From the NCBI GenBank assembly GCA_910578645.1, contig CAJTQI010000002.1, forward strand, positions 310,001-374,000: 64,000 nt of DNA, given 5' to 3'. Below are positions 41,040 to 49,398 of this stretch, piece by piece. The position numbers and the translations under genes were made by a program. The notes beneath the pieces were generated by a model, which saw only the letters and a program-made list of their open reading frames with translations, made no database searches and had not been told where the DNA came from. Numbering within the stretch: position 1 is the stretch's first letter; each line of letters begins with the position of its first letter. Source of the DNA: an uncultured Lachnospiraceae bacterium (GTDB lineage: Bacteria; Bacillota; Clostridia; Lachnospirales; Lachnospiraceae).

Positions 41040-42248
41040 ATGATTCATGTGGCGGTGTTAGGGTACGGCACGGTAGGCAGTGGCGTCGTGGAGGTAATTG
41101 AGACCAATAAGGCAGCCATTAATATGCGGGCCAACGCGGAACTTAATATCAAGTATATCCTTGATTTGCGTGATTTTCCGGGAGACCCTTATGAGGATAA
41201 GGTAGTACATGATTATAACGTCATACTGGATGACCCGGAAGTGACCGTGATTTGTGAGACGATGGGCGGCATCCATCCGGCTTATGATTTTTCTAAGCAG
41301 GCGCTTCTTGCGGGCAAGAGTGTGTGTACATCAAATAAGGAATTGGTGGCAAGCCACGGTCCGGAACTGATTGATATCGCGAAGGAGCACCATTGCAATT
41401 ATCTGTTCGAGGCAAGCGTTGGAGGCGGTATTCCGATTATCCGTCCGCTGAATTATTCATTGACAGCGGAGAAAATTGATTCTATCACCGGTATTTTAAA
41501 CGGTACGACCAATTATATTTTGACGAAGATGGACAAAGAAGGCGCCGATTTTGATGAGGTGTTAAAAGAGGCGCAGGCAAAGGGATATGCGGAGAGAAAT
41601 CCGGAGGCAGATGTGGAAGGTTATGACGCCTGCCGTAAGATTGCAATCCTTTCTTCTCTGATGTGCAGTAAGAATGTCAAATATGAGGAAATCTATACGG
41701 AGGGTATTACAAAGATTACTTCCAAGGACTTTCTGTATGCGAAACAGATGAACAAATCCATAAAACTGCTTGCTATGAGCCGCGATACCGAACACGGCTT
41801 TTTTGCGATGGTTGCGCCTTTCATGATTTCCAGGGAGCATCCGCTTTATAGTGTGAATGATGTGTTTAATGCCGTTTATGTGCACGGAAATATGCTGGGC
41901 GAGACAATGTACTATGGGCGCGGAGCCGGCAAGCTGCCTACTGCCAGTGCGGTGGTGTCCGATGTGGTGGACTGTGCAAGGCACCAGGGCAAGACTGTTA
42001 TGTGCTTCTGGGAGAGTGAGGACGTGAAGGTTGTCGGTATTGAAGAAGACCAGGGTAAATTTTTCGTCAGGGTTGCCGCTGACAAAAAGGATGTAGCGAT
42101 TGATGTTTTCGGTTCTCTGGCCGAGGTTAATGCCGGGATTGAAGATGAGTTTGGGTTTATGACACAGGTTATGACGGAGAAGGATTTTAACAAAAAGATT
42201 GAAAGAATCGGCGGATGCATCAATAGAATCAGGATATTAAGCGCATAA
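41040..42248 (+). CDS. hom: Homoserine dehydrogenase
   Basis: 402 residues. Reduces aspartate semialdehyde to homoserine for threonine and methionine. The Rossmann motif is VLGYGTVGSGVVEVI (residues 6-20). Then SNKELVASHGPEL near 99, EASVGGGIPIIRPL near 122, GILNGTTNYILTKM near 153 and the catalytic region AEADVEGYDACRKIAILSSL near 190. The C-terminal ~80 residues form a small ACT-like regulatory domain, so feedback by threonine is likely. AGAGAGGAG precedes the start. Aspartate kinase follows 35 bases later. Confidence 0.96.
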   Translation: MIHVAVLGYGTVGSGVVEVIETNKAAINMRANAELNIKYILDLRDFPGDPYEDKVVHDYNVILDDPEVTVICETMGGIHPAYDFSKQALLAGKSVCTSNKELVASHGPELIDIAKEHHCNYLFEASVGGGIPIIRPLNYSLTAEKIDSITGILNGTTNYILTKMDKEGADFDEVLKEAQAKGYAERNPEADVEGYDACRKIAILSSLMCSKNVKYEEIYTEGITKITSKDFLYAKQMNKSIKLLAMSRDTEHGFFAMVAPFMISREHPLYSVNDVFNAVYVHGNMLGETMYYGRGAGKLPTASAVVSDVVDCARHQGKTVMCFWESEDVKVVGIEEDQGKFFVRVAADKKDVAIDVFGSLAEVNAGIEDEFGFMTQVMTEKDFNKKIERIGGCINRIRILSA

Positions 42249-42283
42249 AATATTTTATATGCGGTATGGATGAGGGACAGATA

Positions 42284-43603
42284 ATGAAAAAAGTAGTAAA
42301 ATTTGGCGGTAGCTCTTTGGCAAGCGCCGAACAGTTTAAGAAAGTCGGCGAGATTATCCGTGCGGATAAGGAAAGGAAGTTTGTGGTTCCTTCCGCACCG
42401 GGTAAGCGTGATGCGGATGATGCCAAAGTAACAGACATGTTGTATGCGTGTTATGGATTGGCTGAGGAAGGTAAGGACTTCAAAGCGCAGCTAAATGAGA
42501 TTAAGGCCAGGTATCAGGAGATTATTGACGGACTTGCTCTGGAGCTTTCACTGGAGGACGAATTCCGGACTATAGAAGAAAAGTTTAAAGAGAAGGCCGG
42601 GGATAATTATGCGGCTTCCAGAGGCGAATATTTAAACGGCATTATTATGGCGATGTATCTTGGGTATGAGTTTGTCGATGCCGCAGAGGTCATTTTGTTT
42701 GGCGAAGACGGGGAATTTGATTCGGAGACAACGAACAAGATGCTGCGTGAGCGGTTAAAGGGTGTGGAAGCGGCTGTTGTTCCGGGCTTTTATGGTGCAT
42801 ATGAGGATGGGACGGTCAAAACCTTCTCCAGAGGAGGCTCCGATATCACGGGTTCCATTCTGGCCAGGGCTGTGCAGGCGAATGTATATGAAAACTGGAC
42901 GGATGTGTCAGGATTTTTGATTGCCGACCCGCGGATTATCTATAGACCGGAGGGCATTGAAACTATCACATATAAGGAGCTGAGGGAGTTGGCTTATATG
43001 GGAGCGTCGGTGCTTCATGAGGATGCGATTTTTCCGGTCAGGAGGGAAGGAATCCCCATCAATATCCGCAACACCAATTCGCCGAATGACAACGGCACAT
43101 GGATTGTGGAGAGTACATGTCAGAAATCGAAATATGTCATTACCGGTATTGCAGGCAAGAAAGGGTTCTGTGCCATCAATATCGATAAGGATATGATGAA
43201 TTCCGAGATAGGATTCGGACGCAAAGTATTGCAGGCTTTCGAGGAAAACGGGATTTCCTTCGAGCATGTACCGTCAGGTATCGATACGATGACGGTGTTT
43301 GTGCATCAGGATGAGTTTATGCACAAGGAACAACAGGTGGTGTCGGCTATTCACAGATTGGCAGACCCGGACCATATTGATATAGAGGGAGATTTTGCGC
43401 TGATTGCGGTAGTTGGACGCGGTATGAAATCTACCCGTGGTACGGCAGGAAGAATTTTCTCGGCCCTTGCCCATGCAAATGTCAACGTCAAGATGATTGA
43501 CCAGGGCTCCAGCGAGTTAAATATTATTATTGGCGTTTCCAATGCCGATTTTGAGACCGCGATTAAGGCAATTTATGATATTTTTGTATTGATGCAGATT
43601 TAA
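42284..43603 (+). CDS. Aspartate kinase
   Basis: 439 residues from the Met after GAGGGACAGATA; six extra codons upstream are possible. Phosphorylates aspartate, the first step to lysine, threonine and methionine. Marks: KKVVKFGGSSLAS at the start, the insertion typical of clostridial monofunctional kinases (SAPGKRDADDAKVTDML), TFSRGGSDITGSILARA near 195 and ENWTDVSGFLIADPRI near 212. Two C-terminal ACT domains (VFVHQDEFM..., ALIAVVGRGM...NIIIGV) bind the end-product inhibitor. It sits between hom and the phosphonate-linked genes, on the same strand with short gaps. Confidence 0.96.
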   Translation: MKKVVKFGGSSLASAEQFKKVGEIIRADKERKFVVPSAPGKRDADDAKVTDMLYACYGLAEEGKDFKAQLNEIKARYQEIIDGLALELSLEDEFRTIEEKFKEKAGDNYAASRGEYLNGIIMAMYLGYEFVDAAEVILFGEDGEFDSETTNKMLRERLKGVEAAVVPGFYGAYEDGTVKTFSRGGSDITGSILARAVQANVYENWTDVSGFLIADPRIIYRPEGIETITYKELRELAYMGASVLHEDAIFPVRREGIPINIRNTNSPNDNGTWIVESTCQKSKYVITGIAGKKGFCAINIDKDMMNSEIGFGRKVLQAFEENGISFEHVPSGIDTMTVFVHQDEFMHKEQQVVSAIHRLADPDHIDIEGDFALIAVVGRGMKSTRGTAGRIFSALAHANVNVKMIDQGSSELNIIIGVSNADFETAIKAIYDIFVLMQI

Positions 43604-43641
43604 GACAGGTATATGTGTCGTGGAAAGGGGAGTTTTCTAGT

Positions 43642-43899
43642 ATGAAAAAATTAATGTTACAGGCAGCTAAATTCACATATTTCGCCGGTTGCTTCTGGTA
43701 TCTTTTTACGATACCGGCCCAGGCATACATTGACCCTTCGGCAGTGACCTATATTATCCAGGCAGTTGCGGGCGTACTGATTGCCCTCGGTGCGGCGCTC
43801 ACAATCTTCCGGCATAAGATTTTTGCCTTCTTCAAAAAGAGCAAGAAGGACAAAAATGCAGAGGGAAATGCGATAGAATTTAAGGATGTGGATGATTAA
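43642..43899 (+). CDS. Small membrane protein preceding the YidC-transferase fusion
   Basis: 85 residues from the Met after AAAGGGGAG; an upstream GTG (43615) would put that site inside the gene. A signal-like helix (FTYFAGCFWYLFTIPAQA) is followed by YIDPSAVTYIIQAVAGVLIALGA, a second helix, then a basic, Lys-rich tail (FFKKSKKDKN). Similar AYIDPG...-type small proteins are common beside surface-polymer and phosphatase-superfamily genes, but I do not know their function. It ends 11 bases before the fusion gene, so they are probably made together and may form a complex. Confidence 0.75.
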   Translation: MKKLMLQAAKFTYFAGCFWYLFTIPAQAYIDPSAVTYIIQAVAGVLIALGAALTIFRHKIFAFFKKSKKDKNAEGNAIEFKDVDD

Positions 43900-43910
43900 G
43901 GGGCGGTCAG

Positions 43911-45791
43911 ATGGATATAGTAATAGATGCGGTAGTCGGCGGGCTTTTGTGGCTCATTAACCTGTGCCACGGGCTTAGCCATAACTACTGGACAGCGATT
44001 TTTATATTTACACTCCTGACGAAAGTGATTCTTTTGCCACTGTCAGTGTGGGTACAGAAGAATTCCATCAAGACCGTCAGGATGTCGCCGGAGATGAACC
44101 ATATTAAGGCGGCATATTACGGTAACCAGGAGGCAATTTCCGAGGAGCAGTACAAGCTGTTCAAACGGGAGAAATACAGCCCCTTTGCGGATTTGGTCCC
44201 CCTGTTCGTACAGCTTGCGCTGTTGATGGGTGTGGTGGAAGCAGTAAAGAGGGGGACGGACCTGACGGACATCCCTGTCAAGGCAGGAGGGATTACATTG
44301 GTGATTCCTCTACTTGCAGCGTTGTCCGCTTTTTTCATGTGTTACGTACAGAACAGGGCGAATGTGCTGCAGTCGGAACAAGGGCTTGTAAATAAGTACG
44401 GTACAATGGCTTTTTCTGTGGGGCTGTCCCTCTATCTGGGGTTCTTCGTGTCTGTGGGAGTAGGCTTTTATTGGAGCTGCAGCAACATCCTTTCGGTGGT
44501 ACAGTTGGTGCTTTTAAACATTTGGATTAACCCCAAGGACTATATCGACTACGAAGCTCTGGAGGAGAGTAAGGAGGAGCTGCGAAAGGCGAAGGAATTT
44601 ATGGCCTCGAAGCAGAAGGAGGACAAGAGGAACCCTTACAGAGAGAAATGCAAGGCGGACTATAAGCGGTTTTTAAAGACACCGGGCAAGAAGATTGTCT
44701 TCTATTCTGAGAAGAACGGCTTCTATAAGTATTATAAGAATATTATTGAGGAGATTATCCGGCGGACAAACATCGTGGTGCACTATATCACAAACGACCC
44801 GGAAGATGAGGTGTTTGGGATGGCGGGCAGCCAGTTTGTGCCTTACTACATCAATGAGAACAGGATGATTGTCCTGATGATGAAGATGGAGACGGACATT
44901 ATGGTGATGACAACGCCTGACCTGGAAAACTTCCAGTTGAAGCGTTCCTATGTGAAAAAGGATATTGAGTACATCTATGTGCCCCACGATGTGAACAGCT
45001 CTAACCTGACATTCCACAAGGACGCGTTAGACCATTTCGACACCGTCTTTACCTCCGGCCCCAAGAATAAGGCGGAGATTAAGGAGCGGGAGGAGAAATA
45101 TGCTTTGCCGGGGAAGAACCTGGTAGAATGGGGCTCTTCGGTGATTGACAACATGACAGACTCTTACGCCTGCATGGTGGAAGAAGCACAGGGCAGGGAG
45201 AAGCAGGATGGGAAAAAGACCGTACTGATAGCCCCGTCCTGGCAGGCGGACAATATCCTGGACTTATGCATAGAAGAAATGTTGGGACAACTTGTCAAGA
45301 CGCCCTACCATGTCATTGTACGTCCACACCCGCAGTATGTGCGGCATTTTGGGGCGAGAATTGATGCCCTGGCCAGCAAATATGAAGAATACGGGGTGGA
45401 GTTCCAGAAAGATTTTTCCTCCAATAGGACGGTTTACATGGCGGACCTGCTTGTGACGGACTGGTCGAGTATAGCTTTCGAGTATGCATTTTCGACGTTA
45501 AAGCCGGTACTGTTTATCAACACGCCGATGAAGGTGGTAAACCCGGATTATCAGAAGCTTAAGACTGTACCGATAGACATAGAGCTGCGGGAGCGGATAG
45601 GTATATCGGTGGAGCCGGGCAATATAGAAGGGGAAATCGTGGAGGCAGTGGAGCGGCTATTGGGTGACAAACAGTTCTCCAGGGAATCCATGGAAGAAAT
45701 GAAAGAAGCATACATTTATAATAATGGAAGCAGCGGTAAAGTAGGAGCCAGGTATATGATTGACAGGCTGGTCAGCCGTTCGGGACAATAG
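43911..45791 (+). CDS. YidC/Oxa1-like domain fused to CDP-glycerol glycerophosphotransferase-like domain
   Basis: 626 residues. Residues 1-~210 look like YidC/Oxa1: a helix with FTLLTKVILLPLSVWVQK (Lys38 in place of the conserved groove Arg), the cytoplasmic helical hairpin (NHIKAAYYGNQEAISEEQYKL) and YSPFADLVPLFVQLALLMGVVEA. A charged linker leads to residues ~250-626, a TagF-type transferase: IEYIYVPHDVNSSNLTFHK, VLIAPSWQADNIL, VIVRPHPQYVRHF and DLLVTDWSSIAFEYAFSTLKPV. That domain uses CDP-linked donors and acts at the inner membrane face. Next to phosphonate genes, CMP-aminoethylphosphonate is a likely donor; that is inference. The stop codon overlaps a structured RNA element. Confidence 0.88.
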   Translation: MDIVIDAVVGGLLWLINLCHGLSHNYWTAIFIFTLLTKVILLPLSVWVQKNSIKTVRMSPEMNHIKAAYYGNQEAISEEQYKLFKREKYSPFADLVPLFVQLALLMGVVEAVKRGTDLTDIPVKAGGITLVIPLLAALSAFFMCYVQNRANVLQSEQGLVNKYGTMAFSVGLSLYLGFFVSVGVGFYWSCSNILSVVQLVLLNIWINPKDYIDYEALEESKEELRKAKEFMASKQKEDKRNPYREKCKADYKRFLKTPGKKIVFYSEKNGFYKYYKNIIEEIIRRTNIVVHYITNDPEDEVFGMAGSQFVPYYINENRMIVLMMKMETDIMVMTTPDLENFQLKRSYVKKDIEYIYVPHDVNSSNLTFHKDALDHFDTVFTSGPKNKAEIKEREEKYALPGKNLVEWGSSVIDNMTDSYACMVEEAQGREKQDGKKTVLIAPSWQADNILDLCIEEMLGQLVKTPYHVIVRPHPQYVRHFGARIDALASKYEEYGVEFQKDFSSNRTVYMADLLVTDWSSIAFEYAFSTLKPVLFINTPMKVVNPDYQKLKTVPIDIELRERIGISVEPGNIEGEIVEAVERLLGDKQFSRESMEEMKEAYIYNNGSSGKVGARYMIDRLVSRSGQ

Positions 45792-45903
45792 CGTGAAAAG
45801 TACTTCTAGCCACTCATGCCAGAGGCTGGTTTCGCAAAGGCAGCTATGCTGCCTTGGAAGTACTATATTTCACGCCGAAAAACGCCAAAAACGGGCGTTT
45901 TTT
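45791..45903 (+). ncRNA. Branched RNA structure followed by intrinsic terminator
   Basis: GCGTGAAA-AGTACTTC pairs with GGAAGTACT-ATTTCACGC, closing a junction with two inner hairpins: AGCC...GGCT and GGCAG-CTATG-CTGCC. Immediately after comes AAAAACGCC-AAAAACG-GGCGTTTTT (45878-45902), an intrinsic terminator. It lies between the membrane transferase gene and the aminoethylphosphonate genes, so it would reduce read-through, perhaps conditionally. It could equally be an inserted palindromic element. Confidence 0.55.
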
Positions 45904-46054
45904 CAGACAAGCTTGATTGTCTTTGGATTTGAGATTCCGCAGAGCGGAATCATGGGGGATAGTGAGAAATAAGAGATGTCCGTTGGATAGGCGTTTTCTT
46001 ACATGAATTAGAAATTATGTGGAGAGGAATTAGGGAATTTAGGAGGTTTCGCAG

Positions 46055-47179
46055 ATGGTTAAGAGGAATGTGTTGCTGAATCCGGGGCCGGCTACGACCA
46101 CAGATACGGTGAAGATGGCACTGGTTGTCCCGGATATTTGTCCCCGGGAGAAGGAATTTGTGTCGGTTATGCGGGAAGTGGAGGAAGGACTTTTGCGGAT
46201 TGTCCATGCGGACGCAGCAGAGTATGCGGCGGTCTTATTCTGCGGTTCCGGGACAATCAACATGGATATATGCCTGAATTCATTGCTTCCGGCTGACAAA
46301 AAAATACTGGTCATTAATAATGGCGCGTACAGTGGCAGGGGAGCGGAAATATGTGAATATTACGGGCTGCCTTACATCAATTTGAAACTGCCGCTTGACA
46401 GGCAGCCGGACCTTTCGCTGATTGAGCGTACACTGCAGGAGAATCCGGATGTGGCCCTAGTTTATACCACACATCATGAGACCGGGACGGGGTTACTCAA
46501 TCCGGTCAGGGAGATTGGCGCATTGGTTCACCGCTATCATGGCGTGTTTGTGGTGGACACTACGTCTACCTACGCGATGCGTCCTATCCACATGGCGAAT
46601 GATGAAATAGATTTCTGTATGGCTTCGGCGCAGAAAGGAATTATGGCGATGACCGGACTGTCCTTTATCATCGGGAAAAAGTCGCTTATTGAAGCTTCTG
46701 CCGGGTATCCAAAACGCTCTTATTACTGTAACTTGTACATGCAGTATGAGTATGCCAGAGCCCACGGAGAGATGCATTTTACACCGCCTGTCCAGGTCAT
46801 CTATTCGGTGAGGCAGGCGCTTGAAGAATATTTTGCGGAAGGAGAGGAAGGAAAGTGGGCAAGGCATTGCCGGGTATACCAGGCAATCAGGTCCGGGCTG
46901 ACGGAATTAGGTTTCCGCATTTATATTTCCCGTGAACAGGAATCCGGACTGGTGACAGCTGCCCTTTACCCGGACGACAGCCGTTGGGATTTTGAGAAAA
47001 TACATGATTACTGCTATGAGAGAGGATTTACCATTTATCCGGGCAAGGTTGAACAACTAGGGATGTTCCGGCTCTGTGCATTGGGCGTCATAGACAAAGA
47101 GGACATAGAGGCGTTTTTTGTCGTCTTTAAAGAAGCGTTGGAACATTATGGAGTCAGTATTCCGGTACGTTATAAGTAG
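46055..47179 (+). CDS. phnW: 2-aminoethylphosphonate aminotransferase
   Basis: 374 residues. Class V PLP aminotransferase that interconverts phosphonoacetaldehyde plus an amino acid with 2-aminoethylphosphonate. The start KRNVLLNPGPATTTDTVKMA resembles PhnW/AepZ. CGSGTINMDICLNSLLP near 68, VYTTHHETGTGLLNPV near 140, the PLP aspartate region VVDTTSTYAMRP near 166 and the Schiff-base Lys in ASAQKGIMAMTGLSF near 192 are visible. AGGAGG precedes the start. With PEP mutase and the decarboxylase downstream it acts in synthesis rather than breakdown. An alanine-glyoxylate-type relative is less likely in this context. Confidence 0.9.
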   Translation: MVKRNVLLNPGPATTTDTVKMALVVPDICPREKEFVSVMREVEEGLLRIVHADAAEYAAVLFCGSGTINMDICLNSLLPADKKILVINNGAYSGRGAEICEYYGLPYINLKLPLDRQPDLSLIERTLQENPDVALVYTTHHETGTGLLNPVREIGALVHRYHGVFVVDTTSTYAMRPIHMANDEIDFCMASAQKGIMAMTGLSFIIGKKSLIEASAGYPKRSYYCNLYMQYEYARAHGEMHFTPPVQVIYSVRQALEEYFAEGEEGKWARHCRVYQAIRSGLTELGFRIYISREQESGLVTAALYPDDSRWDFEKIHDYCYERGFTIYPGKVEQLGMFRLCALGVIDKEDIEAFFVVFKEALEHYGVSIPVRYK

Positions 47180-47197
47180 TTTGGAATGGGGATTATT

Positions 47198-47218
47198 ATG
47201 AAAGACGGTAGAGATTGA
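47198..47218 (+). other. Six-codon minicistron overlapping the PEP mutase start (TGATG)
   Basis: ATG AAA GAC GGT AGA GAT TGA follows GGAATGGGGATT. Its stop shares the A of the next gene's ATG. The PEP mutase gene itself has only a weak GGTAGAG site, so ribosomes finishing this tiny ORF may restart there. It may be chance. Confidence 0.3.
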
Positions 47219-48513
47219 TGAAGAAAGTTTATACATGTTTCTGTACGGATGTGATACACGAAGGACATATGAATATACTGAGGGAGGCCGCCAAATATGG
47301 AGATGTCTATGTGGGCGTGCTGTCCGACGAGGCCATGGTAGGGTTTAACAGGTTCCCTACGATTTCCCTGGAACAAAGGATGGAAATTGTCAGGGAAACG
47401 GGGTTGGTGAAGGAAGTCATGGTTCAGCGAGAGGTCATGTACGACCAGGTTATCATGGAACTGCAACCGGATTATGTGGTACACGGGGATAACTGGTCGC
47501 AGGGGCCCGAAAGCGCTATCAGAGACAATGTAATAAGGAATCTGGACAGATATGGCGGCGAACTGTTAGAAGTCCCTTATACCTACAATGACAGGGTGAA
47601 GCGGATTGACGACCAGATGAAAGAGAAGTTGGCAATGCCTGAGTTCAGGCGCAGGCGGCTTCGCCAGTTGATTGCGATGCGCCCTATCGTCAAGGCATTG
47701 GAAGTGCATTCCGGGCTGACAGGGTTGATTGCGGAGAAAACGGTGGTGGAAAGCAATGGGAAGCTAGACCAGTTTGACGCCATGTGGATATCTTCGCTGT
47801 GCGACTCGACGGCCAAGGGCAAGCCTGACATCGAGCTGGTGGACATGTCCTCTAGGATTCGGACAATCGACGATGTGATGGATGTGACGACGAAGCCGAT
47901 TATTCTGGACGGGGATACAGGCGGATTGGTGGAACATTTCGTATACAATGTGAGGACATTGGAGCGGATGGGCGTATCCGCGGTGATTATAGAGGATAAG
48001 ACCGGGCTTAAGAAAAATTCTTTGTTCGGCACGGAAGTGGAGCAGACGCAGGACTGTATAGAGAATTTCTGTGGGAAAATCAGTGCTGGTAAGAAGGCCC
48101 TGCGTACCGATGACTTTATGATTATCGCAAGGATTGAGAGCCTGATTCTGGAGCGCGGGATGGAAGATGCGCTGAAGCGCGCCTATGCTTATGTGCAGGC
48201 GGGAGCAGACGGCATTATGATTCATTCACGGAAGAAATCGCCGGATGAGATATTGGAGTTTTGCCGTCTGTTCCGGGAACAGGACAAGAAGACGCCGATT
48301 GTGGTGGTGCCCACTTCTTTTAACAGCATCACGGAGGAGGAACTTGCAGCGGCGGGGGTGAATATCGTTATCTACGCGAACCAATTGACCAGGAGTGCAT
48401 TTCCGGCGATGCAGGGAACAGCGGTGGAGATACTAAAGAACCACAGGGCGCTTGAGGTGGATTCCAGGCTGATGCCTTTTAAGGATATTATCAGATTGAT
48501 AGACGAAATATAG
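47218..48513 (+). CDS. aepX: Phosphoenolpyruvate mutase with N-terminal cytidylyltransferase-like domain
   Basis: 431 residues. Residues 1-135 are a nucleotidyltransferase fold (CFCTDVIHEGHMNILREAA with HxGH, VVHGDNWSQG), but the usual C-terminal ISTT motif is not evident, so activity is uncertain. Residues ~140-431 are PEP mutase of the isocitrate lyase fold: GKLDQFDAMWISSLCDS, ILDGDTGG, and the diagnostic IEDKTGLKKNSLFG (family EDKxxxKxNS). PEP mutase forms the C-P bond, turning PEP into phosphonopyruvate. This is the defining step of phosphonate synthesis. It follows the transaminase by 38 bases. Confidence 0.95.
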   Translation: MKKVYTCFCTDVIHEGHMNILREAAKYGDVYVGVLSDEAMVGFNRFPTISLEQRMEIVRETGLVKEVMVQREVMYDQVIMELQPDYVVHGDNWSQGPESAIRDNVIRNLDRYGGELLEVPYTYNDRVKRIDDQMKEKLAMPEFRRRRLRQLIAMRPIVKALEVHSGLTGLIAEKTVVESNGKLDQFDAMWISSLCDSTAKGKPDIELVDMSSRIRTIDDVMDVTTKPIILDGDTGGLVEHFVYNVRTLERMGVSAVIIEDKTGLKKNSLFGTEVEQTQDCIENFCGKISAGKKALRTDDFMIIARIESLILERGMEDALKRAYAYVQAGADGIMIHSRKKSPDEILEFCRLFREQDKKTPIVVVPTSFNSITEEELAAAGVNIVIYANQLTRSAFPAMQGTAVEILKNHRALEVDSRLMPFKDIIRLIDEI

Positions 48514-48571
48514 AGTGAAATGCCTATGGTGTATACTTTAGGTATGCAGGCAGGTGTTTTATTACTTTTTA

Positions 48572-48689
48572 GGATTAGGGAGCCAAAAGGTGCATTTTAA
48601 ATCTCATATTCTTGCGAAGGACAGTTTCGTGAACATTTTATGCAATCTGCCGGTGAAATTTTATGACAGTACCTTTTGGCACCCTAATC
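48572..48689. repeat. MITE-like element inside the phosphonate operon (copy 2)
   Basis: 118 bp with inverted ends GGATTAGGGAGCCAAAAGG and CCTTTTGGCACCCTAATC, flanked by the direct repeat TTTTTA on both sides (48566-48571 and 48690-48695). The interior can fold on itself (GAAGGACAGTTTCGTGAAC region). No coding capacity. It sits between pepM and the next gene, and the right flank (TTTTTAGGAGTCAGAT) supplies the ribosome binding site of that gene. Confidence 0.75.
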
Positions 48690-48705
48690 TTTTTAGGAGT
48701 CAGAT

Positions 48706-49398
48706 ATGAAAGAGATAGCAATTATGATGGCCGCAGGCTTGGGAAGCCGTATGCGTCCTCTGACGCAGACGCGGCCGAAACCGTTGATAGAAGTCCATGG
48801 CAGGGCGATGATTGAGACCGTGATTGAGGGGCTTTTGGGACGCCCGGTGGAAGAAATATATATTGTGACAGGCTACCTTGGGGAGCAGTTTGATTACTTA
48901 TGTAAAAAATATCCGCAGGTCCGGCTTGTGCATAATCCGGCGTATCTTGTGAAGAACAATATTTCCTCGGTGTATGCGGCAAGAGAAGCGCTGGGAAAGG
49001 CGGCCTGTTTTATCTGTGAATCTGACCTGTACGTGGCGGATGCGTCCATTTTTGCTAAAGAACTTGCACATTCCTGTTATTATGGCAGGATGCAGGCGGG
49101 ATATTCCCAGGATTGGGTGTTTGATTGTAAAGATGGGTATATCTCCAGGGTGGGCAAAGGCGGTAGCGATACTTACAATATGGTTGGCATATCTTATTTT
49201 ACGAAAGAGGACGCCGCAATTTTGCGGGAAGAGATTGAGAAAGCATATGAAAAAGAAGAAAACGGCAGTTTATTCTGGGATGAGGTAGTTGACCGGAACC
49301 TGGACAAGCTAAAACTTACGGTGGAGCCTATATCCGAGGGGCAGCTTGTGGAGATTGATACAGTGGAAGAATTGGAGAGAATCAATGAGAGCATCTAA
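48706..49398 (+). CDS. pntC: PntC-like phosphonate nucleotidyltransferase
   Basis: 230 residues. The start EIAIMMAAGLGSRMRPLTQTRPKPLIEVHG has the full nucleotidyltransferase signature (GxGxRxxPxTxxxPK). The rest (VEEIYIVTGYLGEQFDYL, LVHNPAYLVKNNISSVYAAR, CFICESDLYVADASIF with the metal Asp, GSLFWDEVVDRN) follows the CTP:phosphocholine/AEP cytidylyltransferase branch. In other bacteria PntC turns 2-aminoethylphosphonate into CMP-AEP; neighbouring PEP mutase, decarboxylase and transaminase make that the best call. AGGAGTCAGAT precedes the start. Choline-phosphate is an alternative substrate, but no choline genes are near. Confidence 0.86.
   Translation: MKEIAIMMAAGLGSRMRPLTQTRPKPLIEVHGRAMIETVIEGLLGRPVEEIYIVTGYLGEQFDYLCKKYPQVRLVHNPAYLVKNNISSVYAAREALGKAACFICESDLYVADASIFAKELAHSCYYGRMQAGYSQDWVFDCKDGYISRVGKGGSDTYNMVGISYFTKEDAAILREEIEKAYEKEENGSLFWDEVVDRNLDKLKLTVEPISEGQLVEIDTVEELERINESI

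Noticed and set aside
43911..44540. A separate housekeeping yidC gene
   Set aside because: The frame continues unbroken into the transferase domain, and the usual yidC neighbours (rnpA, jag, mnmE) are absent.
46055..47179. Phosphonate degradation (phnW-phnX) pathway
   Set aside because: No phosphonoacetaldehyde hydrolase is present, while PEP mutase and the decarboxylase are, so synthesis is the better reading.
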